A DNA stretch of 64,000 nucleotides from Chrysomallon squamiferum (lineage: Eukaryota; Mollusca; Gastropoda; Neomphalida; Peltospiridae). The stretch covers positions 1,520,832 to 1,584,831 of the forward strand of contig CM022671.1 in the NCBI GenBank assembly GCA_012295275.1. Direction: 5' to 3'. A program made the position numbers and the translations under genes. The notes below the pieces were generated by a model that did not search any database, was not told the DNA's origin, and worked only from the letters and a program-made list of their open reading frames with translations. Below, piece after piece: positions 24,271-36,539 of the stretch. How positions within the stretch are numbered: position 1 is the stretch's first letter; each line of letters opens with the position of its first letter.

Positions 24271-24529
24271 CTGTAGTTGTGTTGTTAATAATTGTTAATA
24301 TACATAAAACAATTCAAAGATGAATTTTAAAAACATCACTTCCTAAAATGTCTGCTAAATTCGTGCGTTGAAAAATCTCCAGTAAACCAGTATATCAATG
24401 CATTTTAATTTTTTCCTACACATTTAACAAACTGAGGTGAACAAGATCACAGAATAAAAATCCTTTCTGTTTTCAAAACTACAATTGGACAACTTTTATT
24501 TTTTTTATTTTTTTTTTTTTTTACCAATG

Positions 24530-25420
24530 TCCCTCCTTCTTGTTATTTTGCTGGCCTTATTAAAATGGCACCCATTAAAAAGGCCGATCAATTTCAGCGA
24601 CGGTAGCGTGAATGCCGAAGGAAAATCTCAGAAGATTTCTATTGAGGATTTTATCACGAAGCGGCGTTTCCCTGGAGAGGGCGCTACCTTTGTGGTTGGT
24701 CGTCTTCGTCAGATTGCGATCTCGATCCGGTAATTGATTGCGAGTCGTTGCATCCACTCGCCAGCAAACGTGCTCAAAGAACACCACAACGTCGTGACCA
24801 TAACGTCGACTCCATTGTGTCAATATTTGAATCGAGACCAGTTTTCCAGGAAAAGCCTACAGACACTAACCGGTCGTTTTTCATAGCTTCGATAATGGAT
24901 TTGTTCCCCGTTTCTTTAGCAAGACTTTTTTTTATTATTTATTTTCTTCATCTTCTTCTCTAATCTCGATCTCTCGCTCCCTTTTTCCTCTGTTCGTGGC
25001 ATCGGTACTTTCGAATCTCCCACGGTCATTCACGGTTCTTCAGATGACCGCGGTGTTATAATACCTGCCGCAGCACACAGCGCGGAATAAACGACAGAGT
25101 TATTAATTATGACCGGCGGTGCACCGGGATTTGTTCCTCCGCGCGCGTGCCGGACTGCCATTAGTCAACTGTATGCAATGTTACCAGAGGGAAGGCAGTA
25201 GTTTTCTCTGTAATTATTGTCGTTTAATAATTAGTTGCTTCGTTAACTTTGGCTCCCGTTTTCCCCTGCACAATGCAGGATGCTGCAGCAGAAAGCCTAG
25301 AGCTAGAAGACGAAGAAAGCAGAAATGGCGAAGATGCATTAGGGAAAACTTCGTGAAGGGCAAAACTGATAAACGTTTAACCCAGCCTCTTTTACAGCAT
25401 GAAAATAACAGTTATTTACC
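24530..25420. promoter_or_regulatory. Long unique CpG-containing island
   Basis: Nearly 900 bp of balanced, non-repetitive sequence, among the longest in the window. It includes CTGGAGAGGGCGCTACC near 24672, a CTCF-core-like string. The frames of 82-150 residues here lack domains and some run into GA repeats. Candidate enhancer or boundary. Confidence 0.3.
24671..24687 (+). promoter_or_regulatory. CTCF-like motif
   Basis: CCTGGAGAGGGCGCTACC fits the AGRKGGCGCTA part of the CTCF core seen across bilaterians. A single match by eye has a real chance of being random. Confidence 0.3.
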
Positions 25421-25499
25421 AGACTGTTTGTTTACAATACGGTCGTGCGTACTCACACACACAGAGACAAACACAGACACACTCACAGACAAGAATATA

Positions 25500-25504
<5 letters not shown>

Positions 25505-25560
<56 letters not shown>
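25505..25560. repeat. (GA)n microsatellite
   Basis: About 28 GA units after a CA/ACAG-rich tract. Confidence 0.97.
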
Positions 25561-25567
<7 letters not shown>

Positions 25568-25796
25568 ATGAATTAATTAATGTCAATAACAGAGAATTTA
25601 AACTGAGTTAGTAATAATGTGTTAATCCATTGAATTGAAATACATATAAAAGTGACATGTATGTGTCTCTATTTTTGTCTCTATATCATACTACCTGTCT
25701 CCTCTTATTTATATGTCTCTCTGTCTCTCTCTTGTTATTTTTGTTATTTTTAATACTGATGTTCTTCTAACAGTTGTTTGGATCGTATTAGTGTTA

Positions 25797-25797
<1 letters not shown>

Positions 25798-25855
<58 letters not shown>

Positions 25856-25856
25856 T
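25798..25856. repeat. (ATT)n microsatellite
   Basis: About 19 ATT units. 25960-26420 beyond it is AT-rich unique sequence with no recognised feature. Confidence 0.95.
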
Positions 25857-26424
25857 TTATAAAAGAGTTACTCCAGATGATTGTTTCACTGACTGATTTA
25901 TTTAATTATTCATTTTCCTGTTTCTTTTTTTCTGGTTTCCTCAGTGGTTTATTTAATTTATAATTAAAATTTATTTCTAAAACCACCTCTTCACGCATCT
26001 CCTATTGCAAAAAGATCAACTCTGCTAAACGTGAGTGCACGTGATCACGTCAATTCACTTAAAACGAAATAAATAATTAAACACGATTTTGTCGAGGGAT
26101 AAGCATGTATACTCTCAAACTATAAACCAAAACGAAACAAAACAAAAAAGAATTAATAAATAAATAAATTCAAAAAAAATAAAAATATATTTTTTCATAG
26201 TAAAACAAAATACAAAACATTCAAAATATTTAAGATTTTGTATATAACGAATAATATTATGACAAAATTAGGAAAGGTATAAAATTGACACCTAATTTTT
26301 TCTACTGTATTCTAAATGTTAAATGAAGAATTATTTTACTGATATTAAGAATATTTTTTTCGTTAAGTTAATTTTGTGGCTGAGTATAAACTAAAAATTA
26401 AATATTTGTCTGGAATACATTTTA

Positions 26425-26720
26425 TTTATTTATTTATTTATTTATTTATTGTTGTTGTTGTTGTTGTTGTTGTTATTATTATTATTATTTTCAGTGATAG
26501 TACTTGAAACAGTAGTAGCTTTATTAGATGTTGTTGTTCAGGTAGTAGTGGTTGTAGTAGTAGTTTCTGTGGTAACAGTAGTCGTAGTAGTAGTATCAGC
26601 AGCAACGATAGAGTAAGAACTTGTAATAATAACAGTAACCAGACAACAACAACAACAACAATAATAACACAGAACAGTACGACTACGATGACGATAACGA
26701 CGACGACGATGATGATGTTT
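26425..26720. repeat. Mixed ATTT, GTT, ATT, GTA, CAA and CGA simple repeats
   Basis: A chain of short trinucleotide tracts. The Thr/Cys-rich minus-strand frame is repeat-driven. An A run follows at 26847-26870. Confidence 0.9.
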
Positions 26721-26969
26721 ATTTGAAGAGCTGTACGTCTGTACGTCTGTCAAATACAAGTCACATCAGTCCCAGCAGTTCACCCTCACACATAGGAATT
26801 TTATCCGTAATCTTGTTGAACGGACAATATTAACAACAATAAAGCCAAAAAAAAAAAAAAAAAAAAAAAAATGAACCGACCTTTTTACTGTCAGTATTCT
26901 AACGAATTATCTGTCATTACTGAGGATCCATATTGTATAATGATGTCATATAAACACGCATTCATTGTC

Positions 26970-27340
26970 CCCAGGGTTCATTTATCACGCTGTATTTACG
27001 ATTGCCATTTCTGTGCATTCATCAACTCGGCTTTTCATTTTTTCTCTCTGTGTTTTATTTATATCAGTGAGTGTGATGTGTGAAGTACGGAGGGCACATG
27101 CGCGAGGCGCGTGTATACTTAACAATGTACACTAATGTGTTTCTTCGCCCTAATATCTTTCCTGAAGTTGTCTTATTTCCCCGGGGACGACTGCCAATTT
27201 TATACCTCGTCGTTTTCCGCGGAGTATAAATTGCGTCAATTATTGTTTGCCATGATCAACAATTTCGCCGAAATGACGCGAGAAAGCGGAGAGAGCGAGG
27301 CGCTGCCAGTTCGCGTTTATGTTAGTTAATGTGTTTTCGA
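26970..27340. promoter_or_regulatory. Candidate regulatory island
   Basis: Unique, CpG-containing. CACATGCGCGAGGCGCG (27096-27112) resembles an NRF1 palindrome half, and CCCCGGGG occurs near 27180. GA repeats follow. Confidence 0.28.
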
Positions 27341-27489
27341 CGTGTAAATAAATTCGTTTGTTTACTTAAATTAAAGAGAGAAAAAAGAGAGAGAGAGAGG
27401 GAAAGAAAATAAAAAAAATAAAAAATGAGATAGAGAAAGAGCGGTTTGATTTGTTGCAGATGTCATGTGATGAAGGAGGAAATTAATTC

Positions 27490-27492
<3 letters not shown>

Positions 27493-27572
<80 letters not shown>
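27493..27572. repeat. (GA)n microsatellite
   Basis: About 40 GA units. Confidence 0.97.
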
Positions 27573-27576
<4 letters not shown>

Positions 27577-27688
27577 TGAACGTATTTTATTCTCAACTGA
27601 AACATGCATTTTTCACATATTTTATTTGATTTTCCTATTTTCTAAAATTTAATAAAAAAAAAAATTAAATAATTAAATTAAAGACTTA

Positions 27689-27691
<3 letters not shown>

Positions 27692-27752
<61 letters not shown>
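27692..27752. repeat. (AAT)n microsatellite
   Basis: About 20 AAT units. Confidence 0.95.
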
Positions 27753-27753
<1 letters not shown>

Positions 27754-28069
27754 TTAAAGTGTTATTGTTTATATAAGTTCGCACTGTTTCTCTAATTAAT
27801 TATCAGTTATTCAGTTAACTAAATCACGTATCTATTCTTGTTCATTATAATATATTCACAATATATTTATAGATGTTAATTTCATCGAAGCCTCAAACAT
27901 TGGCTTGAATATGTTATTATTTTAACCATTGTATTCTTTCTGCTTCAGATATATATTATTTTACGTATTAATAAATAAAGAAAGAAAGAAAGAAAAAAGA
28001 AACAAATAACTAATAAGATCCAGCAATTAACCTAATAAATCCAAAGCAACCCAAAATAAATTAACTGAT

Positions 28070-28433
28070 CAAGTAAACAAACAAATTAGTTATAATAATA
28101 TAAACAAACAAATAAATAAATAAATAAACAAAAAATAAAAAAATAAATAAATAAACAAAATAAATAAATAAATAAACAAATAAATAACTAAATAAATAAT
28201 ATATGAAGAGGAAGGAAAAGAAATGAATAACGAAAAACAATAACAACAACAACAACAATAATAATAGTCACCATCATCAACGTCATCCTAAAGAGGTAAA
28301 AACGTAGTCTAATATTCCAAATATTTATATATAGAATAGTATTTACACCAAACAATCAAGCAAACAATAAAAAAAAAATAATAATAAAATAATAATAAAA
28401 TAAAATAAATAAATAAAATAATAAATAAAATAA

Positions 28434-28470
<37 letters not shown>
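28070..28470. repeat. AAAT/AAAC simple-repeat block
   Basis: AAATAAAC-type tracts at 28070-28200, CAA at 28240-28258 and AAAT arrays at 28395-28468. A T run at 28769-28799 and unique AT-rich sequence follow to 28930. No genes. Confidence 0.88.
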
Positions 28471-28767
28471 ATATCTTTTATATTATTTACCTCTAGATCA
28501 GGGTTAAAATTAAAATAATAATAAATGACACTTCAGGTTTTGCATGGCGTGTCGCTAAACATTGTTTTTTAATTATGAGTTATTACAAGCTTTATTCAAG
28601 TAGCATTATTTTGTTAATATTCCAGCTTAACCTCGCGACATTAAAACTAATAATTAAGAATTAAGGATATGAAATTTTCGTACATTAATTGCCCAATTAA
28701 TAAACAGGAACATGATACGAACTGTCTAGCATGCGAAAGAACAGTTTCTTTATTCATTTTTTCTTTT

Positions 28768-28800
<33 letters not shown>

Positions 28801-28929
28801 TCAGTCTGAAAACAAATATGTCTTTGTTTGCTTGACCGATGATCTTCATACTGAATGACAAAGAAATAAAATGTCATAAATAAACAATCAAACAAGTAAA
28901 TACAGAGAGACAAGACAGATAGAGAGACA

Positions 28930-29350
28930 GTAGGTAGGTAAGTAAGTAGTTAGGTAAATAATTACGTCACAGGAAATATGTATAATTTGAGAAAATTTCA
29001 GAGGATATTTATGTGTAATCACCGACAGAAAGTAAAGTGGCCAGAGTTGGAGATGGTCCAAGGAAAACTGGACATCCACAGAGACAAGGGTCCGCATCAA
29101 GAACAAACTGAGACTCTGAGGACTGAGTTTTTGTTGGTCAAGAGACAACAATGTAACTGGATGAACGTTTGTTCAGTTCAGAACTTTTCACAGTGAAATT
29201 AAGTGTTGGGTTCTGATGCTTGCACTGTTATCATCAACTCTACCTCATGAAATATCAATCGACTGCATTCAGAGGATGATCTGCTTGAAACCGGTTTCCT
29301 GGGTGAATCAGAATTTATGCATATTTTCAGAGATTTTCAGGAATTGTACA
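28930..29350. other. Unique non-coding segment, possible old repeat
   Basis: A 72-residue frame on the plus strand (28978-29196) has normal composition but no recognisable domain, and splice context is weak. I leave it as unassigned unique DNA. 29360-30110 continues AT-rich with short A and T runs. Confidence 0.25.
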
Positions 29351-30312
29351 TCTGTACTTTAACAGACAGAAAGACGAACAGACAGGCAGACAGATGGATA
29401 GATTAATAATAAATGAATAAGTAAATGGGTATTTAAAAATAACAACAACAACAGTAATAATTCAGTAATAATGAAAAATTACTGATTATGGTGATTAAAA
29501 GAAGAAGAACAAGAACAAAAAAATTAAAATTAATTATTAAAAAAAAAAAATGAAAAATGCAGTTGAAGCAAGCTCAACAGCATCATTTAACACATCAGAC
29601 AGTAAAAAAATAAAATGCTATGATACAAGAAAGAGAAACAAACAGTCGTAACAAAAGTAAACAAAGCCGCGACAACAACAGCAAACGAATATCACACAAA
29701 CGTAGTAAGCGCTTACTGTTAACAATGACACGAATTTACTTACCAAAGCAGAGTTTTACATCTTCGCTAACCATGCACTGACTAATTAGCACAGTAGTCC
29801 TCAATACAACGTTTATAAAATAAAACCAATTAAGTTGTGATTCTTAATCTTTTGATGCATCAGGTTTCATTAATAATTAAGCTGTTAAGACAAGTAAGTG
29901 TATGTTGGAAACCACGTAAAGATAATAATCTTGACATAATGAACAAGATAAACGAATCTGAAAAGTCTTAGCTTTTGAATTTAGTAAAGTTTTTTGTAGT
30001 TTATTATCCTTGTTAAATAAACTTTCTTTCTGTGAATATGTCCTAAGCTAAATTCTTTTTCCTCATTTATTTTTTTGTATAAATTTTTTTTTTTTTTTTT
30101 TTTTTTAGTGATAGAAACTGTTAAGACTGTTCAAGATTTAATCGAATGAGAAATAATGAAATAAAAGTTACTACTACAACATGAAATAGCAAAGATATTT
30201 AGAAAAAAATCAATAACAAAAGATAAAGTGACATATAAATAGAGGGACGGAGAAAGAGAGATATGAAAGCATACAGCAGAAAAAGAAAGAAGAGAAAGAT
30301 AACGAGTGTGCG

Positions 30313-30316
<4 letters not shown>

Positions 30317-30410
<94 letters not shown>

Positions 30411-30432
30411 AGAGAGAAAAAGAGAGAGAGAG
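30317..30432. repeat. (GA)n microsatellite
   Basis: About 115 bp of AG units with minor interruptions (GAATGAG, GAAAAAG). Confidence 0.97.
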
Positions 30433-30492
30433 ATTTACAAAATTTATTATCATGTGCACGCAAAGGAAAAAACGGTTCATTTTTAGTTTCCA

Positions 30493-30494
<2 letters not shown>

Positions 30495-30571
<77 letters not shown>
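30495..30571. repeat. (CT)n then (CA)n microsatellite
   Basis: About 27 CT units passing into CA. It sits 62 bp from the GA array just before it and is complementary to it. Confidence 0.97.
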
Positions 30572-30572
<1 letters not shown>

Positions 30573-30639
30573 TTTTCGCATTTTCTCTCTATGTATGTAT
30601 CTGCCTTTCAGGTTCAAATGGATGAATTCTGAAGCAAAG

Positions 30640-31470
30640 AAATTTCGTTTTCACTTTAATCAAACTGCTGACGTGAAGTCAATTCTAGGACGTTACCTAT
30701 CTGATTCTGTCACTCCACTCCGCACAAGCACTTGAAAACTACAACCAACCATAACATCTCTTCCTATCTTTTATCCTGGCAAATTTTTAAAAAGACACTG
30801 GGCTAAATTAGTTAATGGACTCTTATTATTCCTCTGATACGGTCCGGGAAAGCATCCCTGGTCTTCTATTGCGGCTATTAGCCTTATTTGTTATTTGATT
30901 TGTCAAGTGAACGCTGCTTCAGTCGGCCTTTTTAAGGACAAGCCGAGATGGAGCAGGCGGCTTCCTGATTCTTCTGAGTCTCTCCAGGCGAAAAAGTGCC
31001 ATTTCCTTTTAGCTCTTGGAAGCGCTTAAAGACAGCGATTTGCAGAAAAAGAAAGAAAAAAATAACCTTCTGAAAAAGTGAAGATAAAAAAAGACAAGCC
31101 CTGGCTGCGCGGACTGCACGAGATGAGCGCGTGAATCGAGAGGCTCCTGCTCCAGAGCGAGAGCGAGGCTGAAAGGAGGATCTTTGGACCTGCCCTCCGA
31201 CATCTTGCTCTTTCCTCGTTTGCTTGACACAAATGGACATCAGAGATGCATTTCCTTTTGCCGTCTCTTTCTGGCTACTTACTGTAAGCCAATTAGTGGT
31301 AATGTGCGTTAAAGAAATACGTGAGTCACGCGAGATTTGCTTTGCCTCGTGCGGGCAGCGAGAGAGAGATTCTCTTTAAAGCTAAGCACTGCTTCCGTGA
31401 CCACTCTCTGAGGACAATACGACAGATTAAAAGGATGTATTGTCTCCACTAGAAATTATTGAATGCTTTA
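30640..31470. promoter_or_regulatory. Long unique island downstream of the GA/CT pair
   Basis: About 830 bp of balanced sequence without repeats. Overlapping frames of 68-102 residues at 30932-31240 on the minus strand have no domain. Candidate conserved non-coding element. Confidence 0.3.
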
Positions 31471-31479
31471 TCACTTAAT

Positions 31480-32320
31480 CTTCTTCCTTCTCTCAATTAG
31501 TTTCTGTCTGTAACTCTTTCTGAATCGTTATCTGTAAGTCGTCAGTCTCTGAAGTAATTTTGAACTCTGTGTATATATATGTATATATTTACTTTATCGT
31601 GTTTATATTTCAGTGTGCAAGCTTCTTTCTCTCTCTTTCTATTTCTCCGTCTGTCCTATTGTTTCTCAGTCATGTCAAAGTGAATTCAATTCAAAAGGTG
31701 TTAGTACCAAGACTTACAATATTTTTAGAGTATTATATCGAATGTTATTAGACAATCTGATATTCTCAGACAGACATCCAGACAGACAAGACAGTTACTA
31801 TGATACAGATACAGACAGACAGAAATACAGACACAGGCGGACAGACAGAAGGAGAGAGATATTTGAATTATAGACTGGTTTAGCTACTTTTGTACTAGCT
31901 AAAGAAGGCAGTCTAGTTTGAACGTAATGTTTTCCAGACTTTAGAAAGTTTGGGGTGATTCAGTGGCATAACAGTATCACCAAAATATTGGTCCTCTGGA
32001 TCAGTATTCCTCGGGCTATTCCGTTTCATGACCGGTGAATCAAACACTATGGTACGTGCTTTCATGTCCTTCATAATCACAGCTGATAGGAAATAGATAT
32101 TTGGGAACTATAACAGGTGTGATATTTCTTTAAAAAGTTAATGAGAAATAATCCTTTTTATCAGAAAAACTCCAGAATGTGCTTCTTCGAATTTCCTTTT
32201 TAACCGTATCATCGTTCTCGGCTAGTTCTCATAGCGCAAATTTTGTTTTCATTTTTATCATATTCAGTAGTTTTTCACCCCGCATGTTTACTAATTAGCA
32301 CTTCAGTGTGATCGTATTGG
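31480..32320. other. Unique AT-leaning segment with CAGA-rich tract
   Basis: CAGA-type repeats at 31765-31840. 31950-32050 has a GGTGATTCAGTGG string resembling a decayed A box, too weak to call. Nothing else recognised. Confidence 0.3.
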
Positions 32321-32329
32321 ATAAATCTG

Positions 32330-32690
32330 GTCTGAAAAGGGACAGGTCATATCGATATAAAAATGTGGGAAGGGAAAGGGACGCACAAAGACAAGTGCTG
32401 GGAGACAGTTAGCAAGCCGCGGATCCTCCAACACTCGATGGTGATGCGGAGTCAAGAATTAACTCCACGAGGGGTGGGGATGGGCGATGTTTTCCCCGAG
32501 GGCGAGGCACTTCACTCGTTTGTGGCCAGGTTCAGTGGCCTGAAGCGGTTTCGAGAGGAAAGCTCAAAACAGTGAAGTATCCGTCCAAGAGGGATGTCAG
32601 CCATCTTGAATTTCGATTGTCCTTGAACTCTGAACTTGTAAAGGTCATGAGTTATTTGCAAAATGTCCAGTCAAGAGTTTGTTGGATTTT
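32330..32690. promoter_or_regulatory. GC-rich unique island
   Basis: Holds GATATAAAAATG (32354-32365) before a G-rich stretch (32465-32510 with GGGG, GGGG and GGG runs). A 70-residue frame (32363-32575) is present but shows no domain. Promoter-like, unproven. Confidence 0.25.
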
Positions 32691-32696
32691 GAATGA

Positions 32697-33400
32697 AATT
32701 ATTATTGTTGTTGTTGTTATTATTGTTATTATTATTATTATTATTATTGCTATTATTATTATTGTCATCATCATCATCATAATTATGAGTATGACTGGAT
32801 GTAAGTGAAATCTAATCATTTTATAAAAAAATATATACTGGTGCTGTTCTTCTTTTCAGAGATGCAAATAAAAAAATAATAATAATAATTGAGAATTTTT
32901 AGCAGTTAAAATATATATATATATTTACTCTAGAATTTGGTGCTATTATCATGTTATTTTTTTCGTTAAGAAGATGAAAAGATTTTAAAACAGAAAGTGA
33001 TGTGTTTTATTATTCTTTAATTACTAAATGATTTTCAGTGTCTTTTACTCCTTTTTCTTCTTTATGAGAAAAAAACAAAACAGAGAATATTTAAATTAAA
33101 AACAATTTTTTTCTTATCTATAATTCTAATTTAATATTAATACTTTTTGTTTCATTTTTTGAAAATTATTTATTTATTTATGTTGTTGTTTTCATAATGA
33201 TAATTATTTTCACGGGGAAAAAAAGAACAGAAAATATTTTTTTAATTATTTTTATTTTAAATTTATTCTTCGAAATATTTCACCATTATCATTATTTTTT
33301 CATTACAATTTACATCATCATCATCATCGTCATCGTCATTAAAACATTATCATAATCATTTTCCATTTTCATCACTGCTTCATCGGTATTAATTTGAAAC
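32697..33400. other. AT-rich block with short trinucleotide repeats
   Basis: ATT/GTT and ATC tracts at 32697-32780 and ATC at 33312-33340. No gene. Confidence 0.7.
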
Positions 33401-33404
33401 ATTT

Positions 33405-33930
33405 AAATATAACGGGACAAGCGGCTTGTTTATTCTTCTCAATCCTCTTTCCTCGGAGAGCCGCACAAATGAGTCTTTGAATTAATGCTCACTTTAACAC
33501 GTCTGTATTTTAACCTCCGCAAACCGATATTGAAAACGAGTCTTTATATTTCAATCGGAAAGTTTTATTCCGGACGTGTTGTAGCTGGCGAATCATTCCC
33601 AGAGTGCCATATGGCACTAATAAAAATTCAGATGCGCGTGCGTTTCGCGTGCCGTGACGACATCGCGGACAATTGCAGGGACGTGCTCAGACGGCGGCCG
33701 CTGCCTGTGTTGTTTGATTGCTGTTCGGTTTACGGTTCGGTCCCGCGACTACACGACGATGATAACCTTATGTTTAGCTCCATCAAATCTAATCTCCATT
33801 CTTCTGGGACGACAACAGCGGCATCAATCACCGCCGTCATTCAGGCAGGAATCGGACGACAGCAACATACGGTGCATTTTTGTAGTTTCCTTTTTTGAAG
33901 AGTGGAGAAAAAAAAAGGGGAAATAAGCGG
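33405..33930. promoter_or_regulatory. CpG-containing unique island
   Basis: Balanced sequence with GCGCGTGCG and CGGCGGCCGC strings. Overlapping frames of 137 and 90 residues have no domain and no splice context. Candidate regulatory element. Confidence 0.28.
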
Positions 33931-34018
33931 TCATTTTTTACTGTTTGAACGTTATGTTTTTTAAATTTATTTTATAAAAGGCACAGAATTTAATAGTATG
34001 CACTTGTAATTGTAAAAG

Positions 34019-34045
34019 ATAATAATAATGATGATGATGATGATG

Positions 34046-34103
<58 letters not shown>

Positions 34104-34204
34104 TGATGATGATGATAATAATAATAATAATAAAATAATAATAATAATTTTATCATCATCATCAACATCATAATAATAAATACTATCATCACTATCATCA
34201 GCAG
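34019..34204. repeat. (AAT)n / (ATG)n compound microsatellite
   Basis: Two ATG runs flank AAT arrays, then ATC units. Confidence 0.95.
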
Positions 34205-34674
34205 CATCTACATAACATACAACAATGCATCAACAGCGCCTGTAATTTTAATATAATAAATAATAAAACTGGGGAATGTAACAAATTAACAAGAAAGGAG
34301 GCATCTAATAAAAAAACATGACTTCAGTGTACTGAAACGAAACAAACGTACTAAATAATAATTCTCTATTATTTTAATAAATATGACTACTATGTTTACT
34401 ATTTAAAACTAAATTATAAACAGTTAAACAAACAAAAAAACAAATAAATTTATACGTGAATAAATAAAATAAAATAAAATGAAATAAAATTAAATAAAAT
34501 AAAATATCATAATAAATAAATATGTGATTTGTACAAATTTATTTTATACTTTATTATTACTGTTGTTGTTGTTTTAAATAGTAAGCCGTATTATCTTTGT
34601 AAGTTTTTATTTTATTGTATTGTACATGTCTTTATGTCTTTGACATTTTTTTAATATTAATGTGTTGTTAATGC

Positions 34675-34675
<1 letters not shown>

Positions 34676-34731
<56 letters not shown>
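34676..34731. repeat. (ATT)n microsatellite
   Basis: About 18 ATT units. 34205-34670 before it is AT-rich with AAAT/AAAAT tracts and no gene. Confidence 0.95.
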
Positions 34732-34829
34732 ATTTCACCTTTAAAATACTCTTAAAATTGCATTGAAAGGATTTTTTTTATTTTATTTTTTTTATTAAAC
34801 CCACATTTTCCTAGCTTTCTTTTGTTGCT

Positions 34830-35290
34830 GTGCGATTAACACAGGTTTTATTGTCCAATCAAATTGCCGGCACACAAGCAACTTAGATAAACATTAATGT
34901 ACGAAATCTATTAATGCACCCTAATTACCGAATATCATTAAAGGATTAATTAAAGCAGCTGGTGGATATCTTATGCCAATTAGCCTGTATCAATTTTCTT
35001 CAATCCATTTCTGGATCTTGAGCATTAGCGGCATTGAATTCAGAACATACCATAATGAAGCGAAATACAAACAACTTTACGCCAATTTCAGCTAATTTAA
35101 AACCACGAAATATGAATATATCTTGTAACAACAAGACCTTAACTACCCATTAGATCCCAAAAAGCTTCAGTATTGGAGGATTTCTTTTTTCTAAACGACA
35201 CAGCGATCTGCTTAAAACCTGCATGAGCTAAGTTCCTGGTGTGCTATTGTAACAAGTCCAGCCAGCAATAATTCTACGTTTTTGTAAATC
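34830..35290. promoter_or_regulatory. Strong candidate enhancer: homeodomain and E-box cluster
   Basis: Unique sequence with CCTAATTACC at 34921-34930, GGATTA (Otx-type) at 34944-34949 overlapping TTAATTAA at 34947-34954, and the E-box CAGCTG at 34957-34962. Several ATTAATG and CCAAT strings are nearby. No frame resembles a protein. The compact overlap of homeodomain and bHLH-type sites is typical of neural enhancers; that role is inferred. Confidence 0.4.
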
Positions 35291-35299
35291 TCACTCAAA

Positions 35300-35331
35300 C
35301 AAGAAAAAAAAAAAAAAAAAAAAAAAAAAAA
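35300..35331. repeat. A run
   Basis: About 28 A separate two unique islands; no adjoining retroposon body was recognised. Confidence 0.9.
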
Positions 35332-35332
35332 T

Positions 35333-35830
35333 CGTTATACCTGAGCACATTAAGCTCTTGTAAAAGACTTTTGCACTCGCCTCTTCGCGACACACTTAGA
35401 GGAAGAGTCTGCGACGCTAATTGGTTAATTGCATCAGTTACGCGCTTTTCCATTGGCAGTGAGCGACGCATCCTCCAACAGACCCGTTCTTCACTAATCA
35501 GATAATGGCGCTTGGTCCAGGTAACGTCTCTTGCTGGATGAATCTCTTTTCCGGACTGGGGCTATATTTTCCACTTAATTGCTACTGGCTTTTTATTTCC
35601 AAGCTGAATTGGATGGCTTATCCCGTGTCGAACACGTGTCCTAATTGAGATGCATTACTTCCGGGGCGAAATGCACAACGGAAGAAAGGGAAGACGCTAA
35701 ACAATGGAAGGACATTAGAGGACGAGCTAGACTGCGCCATTTTTACCTGTGCACCGCTGATCAAAGTAGGAAGACGAACAAAGGAGGAGTATTGCGAGTT
35801 ACTGACCCGGGTAGTCACAACTAAACTCTT
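35333..35830. promoter_or_regulatory. Candidate regulatory island
   Basis: Unique and CpG-containing, with CTAATTGGTTAATTGCATC near 35418, CCATTGG near 35451 and CACGTG near 35632. The 66-residue minus-strand frame has no domain. Confidence 0.33.
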
Positions 35831-36125
35831 GTAATATTTTTAAATTTTCACCTACTTCATCAACTTTGATCTCTGAATACTGACCGGTACAGTAGGTCAT
35901 AAAGGAACAAACGAGTTTGTGTGCATAGGAATAAATATTTGGACAGAAATAAATATTTAAATGAGTTTTCAGTAAATAATCAATGAATATCACCTGTATC
36001 AGGACAAAAGAAAATATTTCTAAGACAAATTTTTAAATTCTTTAAAAAATTGTAAAAATGTTTCTGTGATAAGTTTTATTGTCATCACTAGCTTTCCCCG
36101 TAACTGTCTCATGAAAACTGTCTCA

Positions 36126-36210
36126 AGGCGAAACAAGAACAAGAGTTAGAAACAAACCATGTTGTTAAGCGTCAAAACATTAGATTTACAGCTGATTTCA
36201 CTGACACTAC
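36126..36210. repeat. Diverged repeat pair, copy A
   Basis: ACAAGAACAAGAGTTAGAAA then TTAAGCGTCAAAACATTAGA correspond to strings in copy B at 36701-36815. Old duplicated segment. Confidence 0.55.
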
Positions 36211-36382
36211 ATGTTTGTTATACACATGAAAAAATATGTAAAAGATAGTTTTGGTACGTAATAGAAGTTTGTGAATAAGATAAAATATAATAAATACATT
36301 TTAATATACATGTATTACTACCATTGTTGTTGATATTTTAATCCGGTAATAAAGAATTATTGTACAGAGGCGTATGGGTGAT

Positions 36383-36385
<3 letters not shown>

Positions 36386-36477
<92 letters not shown>

Positions 36478-36484
36478 GTGAGTG
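36386..36484. repeat. (GA)n microsatellite
   Basis: About 45 AG units ending in GAGT units. Confidence 0.97.
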
Positions 36485-36539
36485 AATGAGAGAGAGTTTA
36501 TGACCTGTCTCTAAACCTTCACTAATTCACTGTATACAC

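Noticed and set aside
28978-29196. Plus-strand 72-residue frame with normal composition
   Set aside because: No domain, weak splice context, isolated in AT-rich DNA.
30131-30632. Arg-Glu and Ser-Leu alternating frames over GA/CT arrays (and at 14815, 15432, 25399, 27446, 52128, 59047 and 60512)
   Set aside because: Dinucleotide repeats give these dipeptide patterns in any frame.
31950-32060. Possible further SINE head (GGTGATTCAGTGG)
   Set aside because: No acceptable B box at the expected distance.
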